From NCBI RefSeq assembly GCF_018785315.1, contig NZ_WQPN01000178.1, positions 6,423-70,422 on the forward strand: a stretch of 64,000 bases of DNA, given 5' to 3'. The translations under genes were made by a program, and so were the position numbers. Position 1 is the stretch's first letter. The number at the start of each line of letters is the position of its first letter. This stretch comes from Clostridium sp. MCC353. Lineage in GTDB: Bacteria; Bacillota; Clostridia; Lachnospirales; Lachnospiraceae. The notes beneath the pieces are model-generated. The model searched no databases and had not been told where the DNA came from. It saw only the letters and a program-made list of their open reading frames with translations. Shown in pieces: positions 60,604 to 64,000 of the stretch.

Positions 60604-62130
60604 CTATTTATTGTTTTTCCCCTTCATTTCCAGCGACATGGTCTTCAAATTAGCCAGAATAAGGAGAATTCCGATAGCCAGAATGACCCAGGACAGCGGA
60701 CGCGCCGCCATATAACCTGCCACAGATACCCCCTCCGCTCCGGCAATGGTAAGAGACATTCTGAAGTTGGATTCAATAAGGGGGCACAGGATCAGTCCCA
60801 GCACCACCGGTGACGCAGGTATTCCCAATTTATGAAACCATACTCCCAGGAAACCGAAAACCACGGCAGCCAGCACATCAAACATGCTGTTTCTAACGCT
60901 GTACGCTCCGATGAGAGAACACAGGATCACAATAGGAATGAGAACCTTCATATCCACTTTTAATACCTTAGAAAAGAGCGGCACACACAGAATGCCAACC
61001 AGCCCCATCACCACTACCGTCAGCAGCATTCCATAGACAAAACTGTAGGCAATTTCCCTGTTTTCCGTAAACAAACGGGGGCCTGCCGAAAGCCCATGAA
61101 TCATCATTGCACCGTACATCACCGCCGATGTGGAAGACCCTGGTATTCCCAATGCCAAAAGGGGAACCAGCGATCCCCCAACAGCAGCATTGTTGGCTGA
61201 TTCTGCGGCTATAATTCCGTCCGGATTACCTTTACCGAATTCAGGCCCTTTTGCGGTTCTTTTCGCTTCCCCATACGCAACAAATGAGGCAATCGCCCCG
61301 CCGGTGCCTGGCAGAATGCCGATAACGGTTCCCAGGAGACAGGATTTGATGAGTAAAAATGGCTTGCCCAAAACATTTTTCAAGGCTTCCATAGGGCTGA
61401 TATTCCCCAGTTCTGCCGTTTCCCTCTTAATATGCCTTTCTTTGCCCCGTTCGTTAAAAATCATATTTTCAATCTGAAGAAACATCTCTGATAAGGAGAA
61501 AAATCCCAGAACAACGGATATCAGATCAATGCCCATAATCATATTGGGGATTCCAAAATCCAGCCTTTTTGCGCCTGTCACATTATCATAGCCCATCATA
61601 CCGAGGAAAATGCCGAAAGCCGCCGCGAATATCCCCTTAGTCATATCTTTTCCCGCCAGACTGCCAACCACGGTCAGTCCAACAATTCCTACCAAAAACA
61701 TTTCCGGCGGACCAAAAGTCAGTGCCGCCGCAGCCAGAGGAGGAGTAAAATAGATCAGTGCAATAACCCCCACTGTACCGCCTATGACAGAAGAAATGGC
61801 CGCCATATAAAGGGCCTCTTTTCCCCTGCCGTTCTTTGCCATAGGGTAGCCCTCAAGCCCTGTGCAGTAGGATTCCGGGGTGCCGGGAACATTGATCAGT
61901 ATCGCGGAAATCGAACCTCCATAGGTAGCCCCCATATAAATGCCTCCGAGCAGAAGCAGCCCATGAACCGGGCTTATTCCAAAGGTGAACGGAAGCATCA
62001 GGGAAACGCCGATGCTGCCGTTCAATCCCGGAATTGCTCCCAGAATTATTCCCGCAAAACAGCCGCCCGCGACAATTGCTATGGTCTGTATCTGAAGTAC
62101 ATTGCGCAGAACTATTGTCATGGTTTCCAC
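60604..62130 (-). CDS. tctA: Tripartite tricarboxylate transporter large permease (TctA)
   Basis: A 508-residue permease with about twelve helices and the family pattern GALPGLNGSIGVSLMLPFTFG (here GAIPGLNGSIGV), the twin conserved loop LPGTGGAIASFVAYGEAKRTAK and GVPGSSTSAVMYGAM-type stretch (here GIPGSSTSAVMYGAM). The GTG at 62130 has GGGGG 7 bases upstream; an ATG two codons later is possible. It forms the channel with TctB and receives substrate from TctC. Confidence 0.93.
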   Translation of the reverse strand: METMTIVLRNVLQIQTIAIVAGGCFAGIILGAIPGLNGSIGVSLMLPFTFGISPVHGLLLLGGIYMGATYGGSISAILINVPGTPESYCTGLEGYPMAKNGRGKEALYMAAISSVIGGTVGVIALIYFTPPLAAAALTFGPPEMFLVGIVGLTVVGSLAGKDMTKGIFAAAFGIFLGMMGYDNVTGAKRLDFGIPNMIMGIDLISVVLGFFSLSEMFLQIENMIFNERGKERHIKRETAELGNISPMEALKNVLGKPFLLIKSCLLGTVIGILPGTGGAIASFVAYGEAKRTAKGPEFGKGNPDGIIAAESANNAAVGGSLVPLLALGIPGSSTSAVMYGAMMIHGLSAGPRLFTENREIAYSFVYGMLLTVVVMGLVGILCVPLFSKVLKVDMKVLIPIVILCSLIGAYSVRNSMFDVLAAVVFGFLGVWFHKLGIPASPVVLGLILCPLIESNFRMSLTIAGAEGVSVAGYMAARPLSWVILAIGILLILANLKTMSLEMKGKNNK

Positions 62131-62146
62131 CTGTTTTCCCCCTCAC

Positions 62147-63163
62147 TTATTTGTACTGTTCCTTAATCCGTTTCATGGTAGGAATTGCCTTTTCATAGTA
62201 AGCTTTCATATAATCAGTCAGTTCCTGGCCATCGATGTACTTAGCGTTTTCTCCGCTTTTTATCAACTCATCTTTCAGGCTTTCTTCAAAACTCTCTTTC
62301 AAAGCATCATCCAGAATCCCTATGATTTCCTGAGGCGTCCCTTTAGGCACTGCCAAAAGTACACGGACATCATAGACCATATCATATCCCTTCTCCTTCA
62401 TGGTAGGCAGACCTTCAATCCCTTCTGACGGGTCCTCTACGGTCTGTACAAATACGCCGCATCCTTCATCCATAAACTTCTGATAGAACTGGGAGCCGAT
62501 CAGGCCGCAGTCAATATGATTTCCCAAAAGCTTGCTGTAAAGGTCATTGCCATTTCCCGCATTGATGATTGTAAATTCCACCCCAAGGGATTCCATGAAT
62601 TCAACTGCCACAGCTTTTCCGCCTCCACCGGGGAAGCCGATTGTTATCTTTCCCGGGTTTTCTTTTGCATAGGCGATCAGTTCGTCCAGGGACTTGAATT
62701 GACTGTCTTTTTTCATAGCCAGAATATTGCCTCGCACATTCACCCCTGCAACATAGTCAAAACTGTTCTCATCAAACTCCACATTTTCACCGTTTACGAT
62801 GGAATAGGCAATTTCCGGTCCGGCCGTTATATTCAGCGTATACCCGTCCGGCTCCGCCTTCGCCGCTTCGTTGGTTCCGATTATGCCGTCCCCGCCTTCT
62901 TTATTAAGAACAACAAATGGCTGGCCCAGTTTTTTCTCCAAAGCCGCCGCAACCATCCGTCCTACTACGTCACTGCCGCCTCCGGGCTTTTTATTAATGA
63001 TCACTTGTACGGATTTTGACGGATAGTCCGTGGAAGCGCCTTTCTGTTGTCCTCCGCTTTCACTTTTGGAAGCCCCGCTTTTTTGACAGGCAGTCATCCC
63101 TATGGATATGGTTATCAGTATCATGAAACTGAAAATAATTTTTTTAACCCTGTATTGATCCAT
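62147..63163 (-). CDS. tctC: Tripartite tricarboxylate transporter binding lipoprotein (TctC)
   Basis: A 338-residue lipoprotein (lipobox GMTACQKSG, Cys near 26). YPSKSVQVIINKKPGGGSDVVGR and GGDGIIGTNEAAKAEPDGYTL (in part) are the typical carboxylate-binding motifs of TctC-type proteins. AGGAGG precedes the ATG. Substrate is a di- or tricarboxylate or sugar acid; a sulfated or uronic sugar acid is suggested by the adjacent sulfatase. Confidence 0.92.
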   Translation of the reverse strand: MDQYRVKKIIFSFMILITISIGMTACQKSGASKSESGGQQKGASTDYPSKSVQVIINKKPGGGSDVVGRMVAAALEKKLGQPFVVLNKEGGDGIIGTNEAAKAEPDGYTLNITAGPEIAYSIVNGENVEFDENSFDYVAGVNVRGNILAMKKDSQFKSLDELIAYAKENPGKITIGFPGGGGKAVAVEFMESLGVEFTIINAGNGNDLYSKLLGNHIDCGLIGSQFYQKFMDEGCGVFVQTVEDPSEGIEGLPTMKEKGYDMVYDVRVLLAVPKGTPQEIIGILDDALKESFEESLKDELIKSGENAKYIDGQELTDYMKAYYEKAIPTMKRIKEQYK

Positions 63164-63174
63164 TTATTTACCTC

Positions 63175-63621
63175 CTAAATAAGTAAACCGGCCGGTGTTA
63201 TTACACCCAGAATTATATGAAATATCAGATACATACCTGCTGTAATCAAAAATGACGCGCTAAAGACCCGGATCAGGCATTTCTTTCCTGTCCGCAGCAA
63301 GGCCCCATTTGTCACAACGCCTACGGCGAACATACTGGTATAAAACCCCAGCCGGACGCCCAGCATACAAATCAGAAATAACAGCGCTGCAAAACCGGCA
63401 TCAAACAGAAGCGCCAGGTTGAAAACCTTGATTCCTTCCGCGCCTCTTAAAGCCGTGACACAGGTAAATGCCCCGCACAGAAACGAAATCAGGGAAACCA
63501 ACCGGGCAAAAAGCATGACGCTTTCATCTCCTCCGATTGTCTGCAAGAACAAAACCAATGAAAAAAACAGCATAAATACTCCGCTTATGAAGTCTCTGGT
63601 GATGAATATTTTATTGCGCAT
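63175..63621 (-). CDS. tctB: Tripartite tricarboxylate transporter small permease (TctB)
   Basis: A 148-residue protein with four membrane helices, the typical TctB size. Start placed at ATG 63621 because AAGGGTG lies 6 bases before it; the frame opens with GTG three codons earlier. Together with TctA and TctC it makes a full secondary importer. Confidence 0.85.
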   Translation of the reverse strand: MRNKIFITRDFISGVFMLFFSLVLFLQTIGGDESVMLFARLVSLISFLCGAFTCVTALRGAEGIKVFNLALLFDAGFAALLFLICMLGVRLGFYTSMFAVGVVTNGALLRTGKKCLIRVFSASFLITAGMYLIFHIILGVITPAGLLI

Positions 63622-63661
63622 TAAAGTCACCCTTTCTATTTTACCCTACCGGCAGAACAGC

Positions 63662-63734
63662 TATTGTGCCTCGTATTCTGTCTCATATTGTGCCTCATAT
63701 TCTGGCTCATATTTTTTTGTCATATTCCGGCTTA
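63662..63734. repeat. 24-bp degenerate tandem repeat before tctB
   Basis: Three units of about 24 bp (TATTGTGCCTCGTATTCTGT and continuation) at 63662, 63686 and 63710, themselves made of 12-bp half-units. They lie between the LacI-type gene and tctB. The third unit is degenerate. Confidence 0.7.
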
Positions 63735-63781
63735 TTCCGCCATGCAACCGTCAGTCCCGTATTCATATGGAACTTACCAGA

Positions 63782-64000
63782 TCAGGTGCTTTCCCTTACT
63801 ACAAGATTGGGTTTGATATACAAATCCGTGTTCACATCGCGCCCTTCCAGCAGCCCGATCAGAAGCTGTGTTGTCATAATTCCCATCATTTCAAAATGAT
63901 TGTCCACCGTGGTGATTGTAGGCGACGTATACTTGGAAAAAAACGAATTATTAAACCCGGTGACCGCCATATCCTGAGGAATGCGGTATCCTTTTTCCAA
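63782..64000 (-). CDS. LacI-family transcriptional regulator (C-terminal part, cut by window edge)
   Basis: The last 72 residues of a LacI-type effector domain: IPQDMAVTGFNNSFFSKYTSP (in part), then a TTVDNHFEMMGIMTTQLLIGLLEG segment and a VVREST end, which match the C-terminal part of periplasmic-binding-like regulators. The DNA-binding end lies outside the window. It is transcribed toward the Tct-sulfatase operon and probably regulates it. Confidence 0.85.
   Translation of the reverse strand: MEKGYRIPQDMAVTGFNNSFFSKYTSPTITTVDNHFEMMGIMTTQLLIGLLEGRDVNTDLYIKPNLVVREST

Overview
The window looks like a chromosomal segment of a spore-forming anaerobic Clostridia, most likely a Lachnospiraceae of the Hungatella/Enterocloster/Lachnoclostridium type. 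The reasons are AGGAGG-type ribosome binding sites, moderate GC with AT-rich promoters, a CwlD-type sporulation amidase, MecA, pyruvate formate-lyase with its activase, a small 2[4Fe-4S] ferredoxin, and several LplB/YtcP-type carbohydrate ABC importers. No rRNA, tRNA, CRISPR array or prophage was seen. The genus is inference.

Layout. 1-6.5 kb: an AEC-type permease, a LysR regulator with an MFS transporter, a YARHG lipoprotein and a decayed Fic gene, interleaved with three copies of a large hairpin repeat family (1-301, 5286-5618, 6135-6499). 6.5-18 kb: a sugar-acid utilisation locus with a minus-strand operon (two ABC permeases, an AraC-type membrane sensor-regulator, Gfo/Idh/MocA oxidoreductase, enolase-superfamily dehydratase, 2-hydroxyacid dehydrogenase, SDR) and a divergent binding protein plus esterase. 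18-27.6 kb: cell envelope and housekeeping genes (CwlD, FUSC-type exporter with its MarR regulator, metallophosphoesterase, GH18, a kinase/MinD-like fusion with a second MinD-like protein, MecA, DUF1858). 27.7-31.5 kb: the pyruvate formate-lyase locus, in which the enzyme is split: pflB lacks the glycyl radical domain, which is a separate 83-residue gene, followed by a 43-bp repeat array and pflA. 31.6-32.4 kb: a vapBC module. 32.4-51.2 kb: a uronic-acid polysaccharide locus on the minus strand (IclR regulator, ECF-S-like protein, ABC importer with its own ATPase, four small unknown membrane proteins, two cytoplasmic heparinase II/III-fold lyases, KdgF, a KduD-like SDR, then GH88, dehydrogenase and sugar epimerase). 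An IS110 element sits just upstream of GH88. 51.4-59 kb: a second toxin-antitoxin pair, ferredoxin, a class-I-amidotransferase-like hydrolase, a MerR regulator, a nucleotidyltransferase, a repeat-bearing lipoprotein and an unusual cis-prenyltransferase homologue. 59-64 kb: a sulfatase with a tripartite tricarboxylate (TctABC) transporter behind a LacI-type regulator that runs off the right edge.

How the genes fit together. Most of the window is catabolism of acidic carbohydrates: import of oligouronides, intracellular beta-elimination, removal of the unsaturated terminal sugar, conversion by KdgF and reduction toward KDG, with desulfation and carboxylate uptake at the right end. Pyruvate then feeds the PFL system. 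Several regulatory sites can be read directly: perfect or near-perfect promoters with overlapping palindromes at FUSC/marR, vapBC, the polysaccharide operon and the phd/relE-type pair.

The least explained observation is the hairpin repeat family. Two copies share a nearly identical core of about 85 bp with two small hairpins, but are flanked by arms that differ between copies and are perfectly or nearly perfectly self-complementary within each copy (72 bp without a mismatch in one). A third copy keeps the layout with a different core sequence. I do not recognise this family. The split PFL is the second most notable feature.
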